Shown here piece after piece: positions 52,270 to 61,502 of a stretch of 64,000 nt of DNA. A program made the translations under genes and the position numbers. This DNA comes from Pseudomonas paeninsulae (GTDB taxonomy: Bacteria > Pseudomonadota > Gammaproteobacteria > Pseudomonadales > Pseudomonadaceae). The notes beneath the pieces were generated by a model that saw only the letters and a list, made by a program, of their open reading frames with translations, had not been told where the DNA came from and did no database searches. The stretch is from positions 1,290,501-1,354,500 of the forward strand of contig NZ_CP141799.1 in assembly GCF_035621475.1 (NCBI RefSeq), read 5' to 3'. Numbering within the stretch: the first letter of the stretch is position 1; each line of letters opens with the position of its first letter.

Positions 52270-54306
52270 TCAGAGGTCTTTGACCAGACGCAGGGCGTCG
52301 TAGATCGCCGCGTGGGTGTTGCGCGCCGCTACTGCATCGCCGATGCGGAACAGCTGGAATTCGCCATCCGGGTTGTCGTCCCTGGACTGCGGCTGACCGA
52401 CGATCAGCTCGCCGTGGTCCACCGCGCCGAGGTTGCGCGAGAAAGGCTTGAGTTCTAGATACAGCTCGTCCATTGGCCGGGTGCCGTGGTTGACCACTAC
52501 CTGATCCACCCGGCGCTGCTTGCGCACGCCGCCATAGTCGCTGTCGATGCTCGCCACCAGCTCGGCGCCGTCACGCGCCACCGCGGCCAGGCGATAGGTG
52601 ACGGTGAAGGTGGTGTCGAGTTTTTGCAGCGAGCGCATGTAGGGCACCAGGTTCATGGCCATGACTTCCGGCGCGAATGAGCGGTCCGGGGTCATGATTT
52701 CCAGCTTGGCGCCAGTCTGGGCGATGAACTCGGCGGCCTGTAGCGCCGTGTGATCACCGGCGTCGTCGAACAGCAGCACGTTCGCGCCGGGTTTGACGTC
52801 GCCGGAGATGATGTCCCAGGCCGATACCACCAGCTCGTTGCCGGCGCTGAGGATCTCGGTATGCGGGAAGCCGCCAGTGGCGACTATGACCACATCGGCC
52901 CGCTCGGCGCGGATGGTCTCGGCATCGGCCCAAGTGTTGAAGTGGAAGGTCACGCCGAGTGCCGTGCATTGCGCCATGCGCCAGTCGATGATGCCGAGCA
53001 TCTCGCGCCGGCGCGGGCTGCGCGCGGTCAGGCGCACCTGCCCGCCGGCGTCATTGGCCGCCTCGAACAGCACTACCTCATGACCGCGCTCGCCAGCCAC
53101 TCGGGCCGCTTCCAGGCCCGCCGGGCCGGCGCCGATGATCAGCACTTTGCGCCGCTTGGCAGCCTTGGGGATTTCATGCGGCATGCTTGTTTCGCGGCCG
53201 GTGGCGGCGTTGTGGATGCAGTAGGCCGCACCGCCCTGATAGATGCGGTCGAGGCAGTAGTTGGCGCCGACGCAGGGGCGGATGTCCTGCTCGCGGCCCT
53301 CGATCAGTTTGCGTACCAGGTGCGGGTCGGTCATGTGCGCGCGGGTCATGCCGATCATGTCGACCTTGCCCGAGGCGATGGCATGGCGGGCGGTGGCGAC
53401 ATCGGAAATTTTCGCGGCGTGGAAGGTGGGGAAATCGGTGGCGGCGCGAATCTGTCCGGCAAAGTCGAGGTGCGGCGAGCTGGCCATACCCTGGATCGGG
53501 ATCACGTCGGTCAGGCCGGCGTCGGTGTCGATGTGGCCGCGAATCACGTTGAGAAAGTCGACCATGCCGCTGGCCTTGAGCCGACGCGAGATGTCCACAC
53601 CTTCATCCGCGTTGAAACCGCCGCTGAGCACTTCGTCTGCGGTATAGCGCACGCCGACGATGAACTGGTTGCCGACGCGCTGGCGAATGGCGCTGAGCAC
53701 GTCGAAGGTGAAGCGCAGGCGGTTGTCCAGCGAGCCGCCATAGGGGGCGTCCAGTTCGTTGGTCAGCGGCGACCAGAACTGGTCCATCAAGTGGCCGTAG
53801 GCCTGCAGCTCGATGCCGTCCAGACCGGCCGCCTGCATGCGCTCCGCCGCATCGGCGTAGTCCTTGATGATGCGCTCGATGTCCCAGTCTTCCAGCTGCT
53901 TGGGGAAGGCGCGGTGCGCCGCCTCGCGGTTGTGCGACGGCGACACCACGGGCAACCAGTCGCCCTTGTCCCAGCGCGTGCGCCGCCCCAGGTGGGTCAG
54001 CTGGATCATCACCGCCGCGCCGTGCTCATGGCACTCATCGGTGAGGTCCTTCAGCCAGCCGACCACCTCATCCTTGTAGGCGAGGATGTTGTTGAACACC
54101 GGCGGGCTGTCGCGCGACACCGCGGCCGAGCCGGCGGTCATGGTCAGGGCCACGCCGGCCTTGGCGCGCTCGACGTGGTAGGCGCGGTACAGCGCCTTGG
54201 GCATGCCGTCCTCGGGGTAGGCTGGCTCATGCGAGGTGGTGATGATGCGGTTGCGCAGGGTCAGGTGCTTGAGCTGGTAGGGCTGCAGCAACGGGTCATT
54301 GGACAT
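52270..54306 (-). CDS. N-methylproline demethylase-like flavoenzyme (TMADH/OYE family)
   Basis: This 678-residue two-domain enzyme has an N-terminal OYE-type FMN barrel (LLQPYQLKHLTLRNRIITTSHEPAYPEDGMP and GLDGIELQAYGHLMDQFWSPLTN). An iron-sulphur segment follows (CVGANYCLDRIYQGGAAYC), then an FAD domain (VLIIGAGPAGLEAARVAGERGHEV). The barrel sequence is very close to proteins annotated as N-methylproline demethylase in betaine loci. DgcA (dimethylglycine) is a more distant relative. It would remove the second methyl group in proline-betaine degradation. It is divergent from a TetR gene across three TGTACA sites. Confidence 0.85.
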   Translation of the reverse strand: MSNDPLLQPYQLKHLTLRNRIITTSHEPAYPEDGMPKALYRAYHVERAKAGVALTMTAGSAAVSRDSPPVFNNILAYKDEVVGWLKDLTDECHEHGAAVMIQLTHLGRRTRWDKGDWLPVVSPSHNREAAHRAFPKQLEDWDIERIIKDYADAAERMQAAGLDGIELQAYGHLMDQFWSPLTNELDAPYGGSLDNRLRFTFDVLSAIRQRVGNQFIVGVRYTADEVLSGGFNADEGVDISRRLKASGMVDFLNVIRGHIDTDAGLTDVIPIQGMASSPHLDFAGQIRAATDFPTFHAAKISDVATARHAIASGKVDMIGMTRAHMTDPHLVRKLIEGREQDIRPCVGANYCLDRIYQGGAAYCIHNAATGRETSMPHEIPKAAKRRKVLIIGAGPAGLEAARVAGERGHEVVLFEAANDAGGQVRLTARSPRRREMLGIIDWRMAQCTALGVTFHFNTWADAETIRAERADVVIVATGGFPHTEILSAGNELVVSAWDIISGDVKPGANVLLFDDAGDHTALQAAEFIAQTGAKLEIMTPDRSFAPEVMAMNLVPYMRSLQKLDTTFTVTYRLAAVARDGAELVASIDSDYGGVRKQRRVDQVVVNHGTRPMDELYLELKPFSRNLGAVDHGELIVGQPQSRDDNPDGEFQLFRIGDAVAARNTHAAIYDALRLVKDL

Positions 54307-54354
54307 GCTCAGGGCTCCACGTGGACGGGGACGTGAGTGTGTATTTACCGAAAA

Positions 54355-54507
54355 TGTACACTGGTGTCTAGTGGGTGGGCCTTGCTGTACATTGATCGTC
54401 CGCTGCGCCTGTCGTGATCGGTGGGTTTGTGTCGCCAGCAGGTATCCCCTCACGCGCACAGGCACTGCTAGGTGGCCGGGGCGAACGTGGATTAGGGGAA
54501 ATGTACA
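54355..54507. promoter_or_regulatory. Three TGTACA sites in a divergent promoter region
   Basis: AAATGTACAC (54352-54361), CAATGTACAG on the other strand (54384-54393) and AAATGTACAG (54499-54508) share (A/C)AATGTACA. They lie between the demethylase and the TetR-family gene and are the best candidates for its operators. Confidence 0.55.
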
Positions 54508-54579
54508 GGCCTGTCATTTTTATCGACGCCTGCGGACATTCAGATTGTGTGAGGGCCGCTTGCTGGCTACCATCGGCCC

Positions 54580-55254
54580 ATGAATGAACCGAAGAAGTCG
54601 AGTGATAGCGGCTGGCGTGGATCGGCCGAGATCTGGCTGCAGGCGGCTTACGACAGCCTGATCGAGTCGGGCGTCGAGTCCGTACGGATCCTGCCGCTGG
54701 CGAAAAAACTGAGCCTGTCGAGAACCAGTTTTTATTGGTTTTTCACCGATCGCGAAGAGCTGCTGGCGGCGCTGATCGAGCGCTGGCGCGCCAAGAACAG
54801 CGGCAATCTGATCCACCAGAGCGAGGCCTACGCGGAAAGCATCGCCGAGGCCATTCTCAACGTGTTCGACTGCTGGCTGAATCCGGCGCTGTTCGACTCG
54901 CAGTTCGAGTTCGCGTTGCGCAGTTGGGCGCTGCAAGAGCCCAGAGTGGCGGCGCAAGTCGAGCTCGCCGACACGGCGCGCCTGGCTGCGTTGAGCGCTA
55001 TGTTCAGCCGTTTCGGCTACCAGGGCATGGCGGCCGACGTGCGGGCCCGGTCGATATACCTGACCCAGATCGGCTACATCAGCATGAACAGTCGCGAGGA
55101 TCTGCCGACGCGCATGCAGCGCATCCCCGAGTACGTGACGATCTTTACCGGCCAGGCGCCGGAACCGCGTGAACTCCAGCGTTTCTATGCCCGCCACGGC
55201 TACCCGGTGCCAGAGCCGACGCTGGTCGCGCTGGCGGCGAATCATTCAGCCTAG
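54580..55254 (+). CDS. TetR-family transcriptional regulator
   Basis: This 224-residue protein has a TetR-like N-terminal domain (IWLQAAYDSLIESGVESVRILPLAKKLSLSRTSFYWFFTDREELLAALIE) and a helical C-terminal domain with NVFDCWLNPALFDSQFEFALRSWA. It is divergent from the demethylase and 12 bases before the ProC-like gene, so it likely controls both. The inducer is unknown, with an N-methylated imino acid being a reasonable guess. Confidence 0.87.
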   Translation: MNEPKKSSDSGWRGSAEIWLQAAYDSLIESGVESVRILPLAKKLSLSRTSFYWFFTDREELLAALIERWRAKNSGNLIHQSEAYAESIAEAILNVFDCWLNPALFDSQFEFALRSWALQEPRVAAQVELADTARLAALSAMFSRFGYQGMAADVRARSIYLTQIGYISMNSREDLPTRMQRIPEYVTIFTGQAPEPRELQRFYARHGYPVPEPTLVALAANHSA

Positions 55255-55266
55255 GAGGGCGTCTGT

Positions 55267-56085
55267 ATGTCGAGTGAACTGACGGTCGGCATCATCGGCG
55301 GTGGCGGTTGGCTGGGGCGTGCCATCGGCGCCGCCATGCTCGAACGCGGCGTGCTGCAGCCCGCCTCCTTGATCCTCTCCAGTCGTTCCGGGCGCGTGGA
55401 TGGGTTCGACGCCTGGCCCGCGGTGCAGCTGACTCAGGATAATCGCCAGTTGGCGCAACGGGCCGAGGTCATCGTGCTGTCGGTGCGCCCCGAGCAGTTC
55501 GCCGATGTGTCTATCGAGGCCGCCGGCAAGCTGGTGATCTCGTTTATGGCCGGCGTTTCGGTCGAGACCCTGATCGCGCGTACCGGTAGCCAGCGAATCA
55601 TTCGCGCCATGCCCAACGCGGCGGCGCAGATTCGCCAGTCCTATACCCCGTGGTTCGCCACGGAGCCGGTGTCGGCCGCCGACAGGGCTTTCACCCAAGC
55701 CATGTTCGAGGCCTGTGGCAGCACCGATGAGGTGACGAGCGAAGCGGATCTCGACTACCTGACCGGGCTGGTTGGCTCCGGAGCGGCCTATCCGGCGCTA
55801 CTGGCCGAGGCGATGCTCGCTCATGCCCTGGCCAAGGGGCTGCCGCGCCAGGTTGCCGAGCGCGCGGTGCGTGGCGTGGTGGTTGGGGCGAGCCAGTTGC
55901 TCGGTCGCGATGGCATGCCGCCGGCCGAGATGGTGCGGGCCATGCTCGACTATCGAGGCACCACGGCGGCCGGTTTGCAGGCAATGATCGATGCGGGATT
56001 CAAGACGGCTATCGCTGCCGGTTTGGATGCGGCAGAGGCCGCTGCGCAGCGTATGAAGGCCAGTTACTCGCAGCCCAAGGGTTAA
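55267..56085 (+). CDS. Pyrroline-5-carboxylate reductase-family protein (ProC-like)
   Basis: This 272-residue enzyme has the Rossmann motif VGIIGGGGWLGRAIGAAML, the SVRPEQF block and the C-terminal ProC signature region (DLDYLTGLVGSGAAYPALLAEAML, then MVRAMLDYRGTTAAGLQAM). It would reduce a pyrroline carboxylate with NAD(P)H, or act in reverse on a proline-type imino acid. Because it is coupled to the TetR gene beside the demethylase, it is probably a catabolic paralogue and not the biosynthetic ProC. AGGAGGGCG precedes the start. Confidence 0.85.
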   Translation: MSSELTVGIIGGGGWLGRAIGAAMLERGVLQPASLILSSRSGRVDGFDAWPAVQLTQDNRQLAQRAEVIVLSVRPEQFADVSIEAAGKLVISFMAGVSVETLIARTGSQRIIRAMPNAAAQIRQSYTPWFATEPVSAADRAFTQAMFEACGSTDEVTSEADLDYLTGLVGSGAAYPALLAEAMLAHALAKGLPRQVAERAVRGVVVGASQLLGRDGMPPAEMVRAMLDYRGTTAAGLQAMIDAGFKTAIAAGLDAAEAAAQRMKASYSQPKG

Positions 56086-56481
56086 TTTCGTCGGCTAGCC
56101 GCTTGCTCAGCCTGTCAGCTGAGCGCTGAGCAGGCCGCTCGCTTGCCGTCTCCTGTCCGCCTGCTATGCCCCACGGTATGCCTTGTTTGCCACGGGTAGG
56201 CCCCGATATCGCCAGCGACTCTGCGCTCAATCAATAACATCAGGTTATGGTTTTGGCCGAACAAATGTCGTTGGACGCTCAGCCATCTAAACTCTAATTT
56301 TGACTCACCCGGCGGCACTCTTTGCAGGCAGTCGCCAACGGGCATATTCGCGGTAATTCAGGCCATTAATGGCCGGCTTAACTTAATTTCAAGCTAAGCG
56401 CTGGCGGATTGGTTCACCCGGATAAAGCGCCGAGCGGCGTCATCAAGTTAACGGTTTATATATCTATAAGAAGAGGGCGCA
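56086..56481. other. Intergenic region upstream of the betaine ABC operon
   Basis: No gene is supported here. It is the promoter region of the importer operon and contains the LysR-type box at 56234. Confidence 0.6.
56234..56248. promoter_or_regulatory. Candidate LysR box, site e (ABC importer operon)
   Basis: ATAACATCAGGTTAT, a dyad 234 bases before the ATPase gene. Its core AACATCAGGTTAT is identical to the site at 41299-41313 (other strand) near lysR, 15 kb away. Confidence 0.65.
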
Positions 56482-57654
56482 ATGACCCAACCCGACGAGA
56501 TACTTTCGGTCAAGAATATATTCAAGGTATTCGGCGCGCAGCCGGAAGTGGCCATGGATATGTTGCGCAACGGCGCCGACAAGAACGAGATATTTCAGAA
56601 GACCGGGCAGGTGGTTGGTGTGTTCGACGCCAGCTTCTCGGTCAAGCGCGGCGAGATCTTCGTCATCATGGGCCTGTCCGGTTCGGGCAAGTCGACCATG
56701 GTGCGCCTGTTCAACCGGCTGATCGAACCGACCTCCGGCAGCATCCACCTCAACGGCCGGGAGATCACCGGGCTGTCGGACAAGGAACTGACCAACGTGC
56801 GGCGCAAGGAAATGGGCATGGTGTTCCAGTCCTTCGCCCTGATGCCGCACATGAGCGTGCTCGACAACGCGGCCTTCGGCCTGGAAATTTCCGGGGTCAG
56901 CGAGCAGGAACGCCGCGCCCGTGCGCTGGAGGCCTTGAGCCAGGTTGGCCTGGCCGGGCACGAAAACAGCTACCCGCACCAGTTGTCTGGCGGCATGCAA
57001 CAGCGCGTCGGTCTGGCCCGTGCGTTGGCCAACGACCCAACCATTCTGCTGATGGACGAGGCCTTCTCCGCCCTCGACCCGCTGATCCGCAGCGAGATGC
57101 AGGGCGAGCTGATCCGCCTGCAGGCCGAGCAGCAGCGCACCATCATCTTCATCTCCCACGACATCGAAGAGGCCGTCCGCATCGGTCATCGGATCGCCAT
57201 CATGGAAGGCGGTCGGGTGGTGCAGATCGGCACACCCCAGGAGTTGTTGTGCAACCCGGCCAATGAGTATGTCGAGGCCTTCTTCAAGGGCTTCGACAGC
57301 TCTCGGCTGCTCAAGGCCGGCGATGTCGCCCAGCTCGACCCGGAAACCGTGTGCCGGGTCAACGGTCATGCGCCGAGCTTCAAGGCCGGGGTGCCTTATG
57401 GCTACCTGGTCAACGAGCACAATCACCTGCTTGCGGTGGTCGACGCCGGCGACTTGCAGGGGGGCGCCGAGCCGCCGCAGCTCGAGCAGCTCAAGCTGGA
57501 TCAGCACCCGCCCATCTACATCGATACGCCGCTGCACGATGTGCTGGATATCGTCGCCACGCTGCCCTACCCGGTGCCGGTGCTGGACCATGACGGCGCC
57601 TTCAAGGGCACCATTTCCAAGAGTTTGCTGCTGCAGACCATGAGCCGCCACTAA
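56482..57654 (+). CDS. proV: Quaternary-amine ABC importer, ATPase (ProV-like)
   Basis: This 390-residue ATP-binding subunit has the extended N-terminus of ProV/OpuAA (SVKNIFKVFGAQPEVAMDML). It has Walker A GLSGSGKST (64-72), signature LSGGMQQRVGLARAL, Walker B ILLMDEAFSALDP, and a C-terminal CBS-type region (LDQHPPIYIDTPLHDVLDIVATLPYPVPVLDHDG). In ProU-type systems the CBS domains sense ionic strength, but catabolic importers also carry them. It is first of three genes with spacings of 55 and 61 bases. It energises uptake of betaines. Confidence 0.92.
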   Translation: MTQPDEILSVKNIFKVFGAQPEVAMDMLRNGADKNEIFQKTGQVVGVFDASFSVKRGEIFVIMGLSGSGKSTMVRLFNRLIEPTSGSIHLNGREITGLSDKELTNVRRKEMGMVFQSFALMPHMSVLDNAAFGLEISGVSEQERRARALEALSQVGLAGHENSYPHQLSGGMQQRVGLARALANDPTILLMDEAFSALDPLIRSEMQGELIRLQAEQQRTIIFISHDIEEAVRIGHRIAIMEGGRVVQIGTPQELLCNPANEYVEAFFKGFDSSRLLKAGDVAQLDPETVCRVNGHAPSFKAGVPYGYLVNEHNHLLAVVDAGDLQGGAEPPQLEQLKLDQHPPIYIDTPLHDVLDIVATLPYPVPVLDHDGAFKGTISKSLLLQTMSRH

Positions 57655-57709
57655 GCGCCGCATTGTTGAGCCCGCAGTAAACCCAGAATCATGAGAGTAG
57701 GTAGCCAAG

Positions 57710-58660
57710 ATGTCAGAGTTCAGCATCCTCGACCCGTTCCAAACCTTGACCATTCCCCTGGGTGACTGGGTGGAAAGCATCCTGAATTACCTGGTGCACA
57801 ATTTTCGCGAATTCTTCCGGGCCATTCGTTGGCCGATCGACCAGGTGCTCAATGGCTTTGAGTTCATCCTGCAGAGCATCCCGCCTTCCATCGGCATTCT
57901 CCTGTCCTCGTTGCTCGGCTGGCAGGTTGCTGGCCCGCGCATGGGCTGGTTATGCGCGATTACCCTGACCCTACTCGGGCTGATTGGGGTCTGGTCAGAG
58001 TCCATGACCACCCTGGCGCTGGTGCTGACCTCGGTGTTCTTTTGCGCGCTGATCGGCGTGCCCCTGGGGATCCTCTCGGCGCGCAGCGACCGCCTGGAGA
58101 AGATCGTGCGGCCACTGCTGGATGCCATGCAGACCCTGCCGGCCTTCGTTTACCTGGTACCAGTGGTGATGCTGTTCGGCATCGGCAACGTGCCCGGCGT
58201 ACTGGTGACCATCGTCTTCGCCGTGCCGCCGCTGGTGCGCCTGACCAACCTCGGCATCCGCCAGGTGCCGGAAGACAAAATTGAGGCAGCCCGCGCCTTC
58301 GGCTGCACACCTTGGCAAATGCTCAAGCGCGTGCAACTGCCCTTGGCCGCGCCAACCATCATGGCCGGTGTCAACCAGACCCTGATGCTGTCGCTGTCGA
58401 TGGTGGTAATCGCCTCGATGATCTCGGTCGGCGGCCTGGGGCAGATGGTCCTGCGTGGCATCGGTCGCCTCGACATGGGCCTGGCCACGGTTGGCGGCGT
58501 CGGTCTGGTGCTGCTGGCGATCTTCCTCGACCGCCTGACCCAGGCCATGGGCGAGCGCACCAGCGGCGACCCCAGCCTGCGCTGGTACCACAGCGGCCCG
58601 GTCGGTCTGCTGTTGCGTCTGCTGGGCAATCGTCCGGTCAGCGCCAAGGCCGAGGCCTGA
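57710..58660 (+). CDS. proW: Quaternary-amine ABC importer, permease (ProW-like)
   Basis: This 316-residue inner-membrane permease has an N-terminal soluble segment and about six to seven helices. The BPD-type EAA loop is [40 protein letters not shown], typical of glycine-betaine/proline-betaine transporters. It lies between the ATPase and binding-protein genes in the order V-W-X. Confidence 0.92.
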   Translation: MSEFSILDPFQTLTIPLGDWVESILNYLVHNFREFFRAIRWPIDQVLNGFEFILQSIPPSIGILLSSLLGWQVAGPRMGWLCAITLTLLGLIGVWSESMTTLALVLTSVFFCALIGVPLGILSARSDRLEKIVRPLLDAMQTLPAFVYLVPVVMLFGIGNVPGVLVTIVFAVPPLVRLTNLGIRQVPEDKIEAARAFGCTPWQMLKRVQLPLAAPTIMAGVNQTLMLSLSMVVIASMISVGGLGQMVLRGIGRLDMGLATVGGVGLVLLAIFLDRLTQAMGERTSGDPSLRWYHSGPVGLLLRLLGNRPVSAKAEA

Positions 58661-58721
58661 GGCCACCGCTGAACTCAATCGAAATACCCGACTAACAACA
58701 AAACCCAAAAGGTAGCTGACG

Positions 58722-59747
58722 ATGAATTTCGAAACCCGTGGCTTCACCCAGAAGCTCCTGCACTGCGCCGCCGTTGCATCCCTGAGCCTGTTGCCACTCT
58801 ATGGCCAGGCCGCGTCTGCCGAGAAGCCAGGAGAGGGCGTGGACGTGACGCCGATCTTCCCGAGCATTGCCGAGGAGCGCTTTCGCGGTGAGGTGGCCAT
58901 GGTCGGCCTGCGTGAGCTGGGCTATGAGGTGCAGAAGCCGAAGGAGACCGAGTACGCGGCGATGATGGTCGCGCTGTCTTACGGCGATGCGGACTTCACC
59001 GTGCACCTGTGGGACAAGCTGCACGACACCTTCTATCAGAAGGTCGGCGGCGACGACACGCTGGTCAAGGCCGGCAATGTGATCCCCGGCGTGCTACAGG
59101 GCTACCTGATCGACAAGAAGACCGCCGAAGCGCACAACATCAAATACCTGACCGACCTGAAGAAGCCGGAGATCGCCAAGCTGTTCGACACCAATGGCGA
59201 CGGCAAGGCCGACCTCACCGGTTGTAACCCGGGTTGGGGCTGTGAACTGGTGATCGACCACCACCTCAAGGCCTATGACCTGGAGAAGAGCGTCAGCCAC
59301 AACCGTGGTTCCTACTTCGCGCTGATGGCCGACACCATCGCCCGCTACAAACAAGGCGAGTCGATTTTGTATTTCACCTGGGTGCCGCAGTGGATCGCCG
59401 GCGTGCTGGTCGAGGGCAAGGATGTGGTCTGGCTGGAAGTGCCTTACACCGATCTGCCGGATGGCAAGAATGACGTGAACACCAGCTTCAACGGCAAGAA
59501 CCTCGGCTTCGCCGTGGATGAGGTCAAGGCCGTATTGAACAAGGAGTTTGCCGAAGAGAACCCGGTAGCCCTGAAGTTTCTCTCCCTGGTACAGATCACC
59601 ACCGACGACGAGAGCGCGCAGAACCTGAAGATGCAGGACGGCGAAAACAAAGCCAAGGATATCGAGCGTCATGCCGCCGAGTGGGTTGCCGCGCACCGTG
59701 AGCAATTCGATACCTGGCTGGCCGCTTCCCGCGCCGCCGCCAACTGA
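58722..59747 (+). CDS. proX: Quaternary-amine ABC importer, binding protein (ProX-like)
   Basis: This 341-residue periplasmic protein has a signal peptide ending at GQAASA. The OpuAC/ProX fold shows VHLWDKLHDTFYQKV, TGCNPGWGCELVIDHHLKAYDLEKSVSHNRGSYFALM and LYFTWVPQWI. The Trp residues in these blocks form the aromatic cage that binds quaternary ammonium groups in ProX. The exact ligand (glycine betaine, proline betaine or a derivative) cannot be read off. A terminator follows. Confidence 0.9.
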   Translation: MNFETRGFTQKLLHCAAVASLSLLPLYGQAASAEKPGEGVDVTPIFPSIAEERFRGEVAMVGLRELGYEVQKPKETEYAAMMVALSYGDADFTVHLWDKLHDTFYQKVGGDDTLVKAGNVIPGVLQGYLIDKKTAEAHNIKYLTDLKKPEIAKLFDTNGDGKADLTGCNPGWGCELVIDHHLKAYDLEKSVSHNRGSYFALMADTIARYKQGESILYFTWVPQWIAGVLVEGKDVVWLEVPYTDLPDGKNDVNTSFNGKNLGFAVDEVKAVLNKEFAEENPVALKFLSLVQITTDDESAQNLKMQDGENKAKDIERHAAEWVAAHREQFDTWLAASRAAAN

Positions 59748-59778
59748 GTCCGACGGCTCAGGCTACACACTTTATTTG

Positions 59779-59804
59779 GCGCCCCTGACGGGCGCTTTTT
59801 TTTG
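59779..59804 (+). terminator. Terminator of the ABC importer operon
   Basis: GGCGCCC pairs with GGGCGC around CTGAC, followed by eight Ts. Confidence 0.9.
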
Positions 59805-59846
59805 GCTATGTCCCAGTGATGTGTTGGCCGCAGCTTTGTAGCTTTT

Positions 59847-60011
59847 GTAGGGTGGGTTAGCGGCGCAGGCCATAGAGCTGAACATCAACTGCATCATTGG
59901 CGCGCCGCGTAACCCACCAAGTGGCGGTCGGCGTGCTGATCATGGTGGGTTACGGCGCAACTGACCGGGTAACAGTCACTAGTCTTGTGCCAGGCGCCTA
60001 ACCCACCCTAC
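59847..60011. repeat. MITE-like inverted repeat element
   Basis: This 165-bp segment begins GTAGGGTGGGTTAG and ends in its complement (59999-60011). It has internal copies of the same arm (GTAACCCACC and ATGGTGGGTTAC), so it can fold into a long cruciform. It is non-coding, between the importer operon and the MmgE/PrpD gene. Confidence 0.75.
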
Positions 60012-60116
60012 GGATCTACTTAAAGCAGGAGGTGGTGGTGGGTCGTGTCATGCAACACGCTATTGGGACATAGCCTTTTTTCCTGTCGATCCTCGTCCCG
60101 TCTGTGGAGTAAGCGT

Positions 60117-61502
60117 ATGTCGCTCTATTCGTTCGTCCGTGATTTCACGTTCAGCCAGGCGCCGCAGCACACCCGTGACCTGCTGCAGATCTGCCTGCTG
60201 GATATTCTCGGGGTCGCCGCCGGCGCCCGCGACAACCAGACCAGCCAGGCCCTCAAAGGCTACGCGGTCAACCATTACCCGGCCGGCGCCTTGGCCAGCC
60301 GCCTGCTGTTCGATGGCCGTGCGGTGCACCCGCTTGGCGCAGCCTGGGCCGGCGGTTTCAGTGTCGACAGCCTGGATGCCCATGAGGGCCATTTCACCTC
60401 CAAGGGCCATGCCGGCGCCACCGTGGTGCCGGCGTTGCTGGCGCTGGTCGATGCCTGCCGCGAGCAGGGCAGGGACATCAGTGGCGAGGAGCTGCTCAGC
60501 GCGCTGTGCATCGGTTATGAAACGGCGCTGCGCGCCGGCGTCGCGTTGATGGCCACTGCGCCTGAATACCATGCCTCCGGTGCCTTCTCCGGGCTCGGCG
60601 TGGTCTGTGCGGGCGCTCGCTTGCTTGATTTGGACGAGCAGACTTTCCGCCATGCCCTGGGTATCGCCGAGTACTTCGGCCCGCGCTGCCCGATGATGCG
60701 CTTGATCGATCACCCCTCGATGCTCCGCGACGCCCACGGCGCCGGCGCCTATGCGGGATTGAATGCCTTGTTTCTGGCCCAGGCCGGAGTCACCGGCGCA
60801 CCGGCCGAGACGGTGGAAACCAGCGCGGTGGCCGCCCAGTGGCATGACCTTGGTCAGCGCTGGGAGATCGATGCCCAGTACTTCAAGCCCTGGCCGGTGT
60901 GCCGTTGGGCGCAGCCAGCGTTGACCGCGATGACCGCGCTGCTGGCCGAGCACCCGCAGATTCGCGGCGCGGCGATTGAGCAGATCACCGTCGAGACCTT
61001 CCACGAATCCATGCGGCTGCAGGGCCATACCCCGGCCAATGCCGACGAGGCCCAGTACGCCCTGGCCTTCCCGCTGGCGGCGCTGGTAGCGCGCGGCCAG
61101 GTCGGCCCGCTGGAGGTGACTGGTGACTCGGTGCATGCGCCCGACATCCTCGCGGTCAGCCGGCGCATCGAGATAGTCGAGGCCGACGATCTGTCGGCGC
61201 GCTTCCCCAACGAGATCCTCTCGCGGGTATCGGTGACGCTCAAAGATGGCCAGCGCTTCGCCAGCCCGATCACCGCCGCCAAGGGCGACCCGGCCACGGC
61301 CATGAGTCAGGCCGAATTTCGCGCCAAGTTTCACCTGCTGGCCGGTGTCAGCCTTGATGCCGAGCGACGTCAGGCCATCGAGCAGGCCGTCGCCGAGCTA
61401 CCCGCCAGCGCCGACTGCGCCACTTTATTTCAGCTGCTGTTTAAGACCGAATCCGTCCAGGCGCTGCCTGGTTCAACCCTGCTCAAGGAGGTTGCCCTAT
61501 GA
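60117..61502 (+). CDS. MmgE/PrpD-family protein
   Basis: This 461-residue protein has the MmgE/PrpD fold: N-terminal helical domain with AHEGHFTSKGHAGATVVPALLAL and HALGIAEYFGPRCPMMRLIDHPSMLRDAHGAGAYAG, and a C-terminal lid domain. Members include 2-methylcitrate dehydratase, cis-aconitate decarboxylase and the iminodisuccinate epimerase group. It is likely a lyase or isomerase acting on a small carboxylic acid. The substrate is not determined. TGTGGAGT precedes the start. Its stop overlaps the next SDR start (ATGA), so they are coupled. Confidence 0.88.
   Translation: MSLYSFVRDFTFSQAPQHTRDLLQICLLDILGVAAGARDNQTSQALKGYAVNHYPAGALASRLLFDGRAVHPLGAAWAGGFSVDSLDAHEGHFTSKGHAGATVVPALLALVDACREQGRDISGEELLSALCIGYETALRAGVALMATAPEYHASGAFSGLGVVCAGARLLDLDEQTFRHALGIAEYFGPRCPMMRLIDHPSMLRDAHGAGAYAGLNALFLAQAGVTGAPAETVETSAVAAQWHDLGQRWEIDAQYFKPWPVCRWAQPALTAMTALLAEHPQIRGAAIEQITVETFHESMRLQGHTPANADEAQYALAFPLAALVARGQVGPLEVTGDSVHAPDILAVSRRIEIVEADDLSARFPNEILSRVSVTLKDGQRFASPITAAKGDPATAMSQAEFRAKFHLLAGVSLDAERRQAIEQAVAELPASADCATLFQLLFKTESVQALPGSTLLKEVAL

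Noticed and set aside
52750..54336. 528-codon open frame on the plus strand
   Set aside because: Antisense to the demethylase gene. The composition (His, Val, Asp and Gly rich) is that of a shadow frame.
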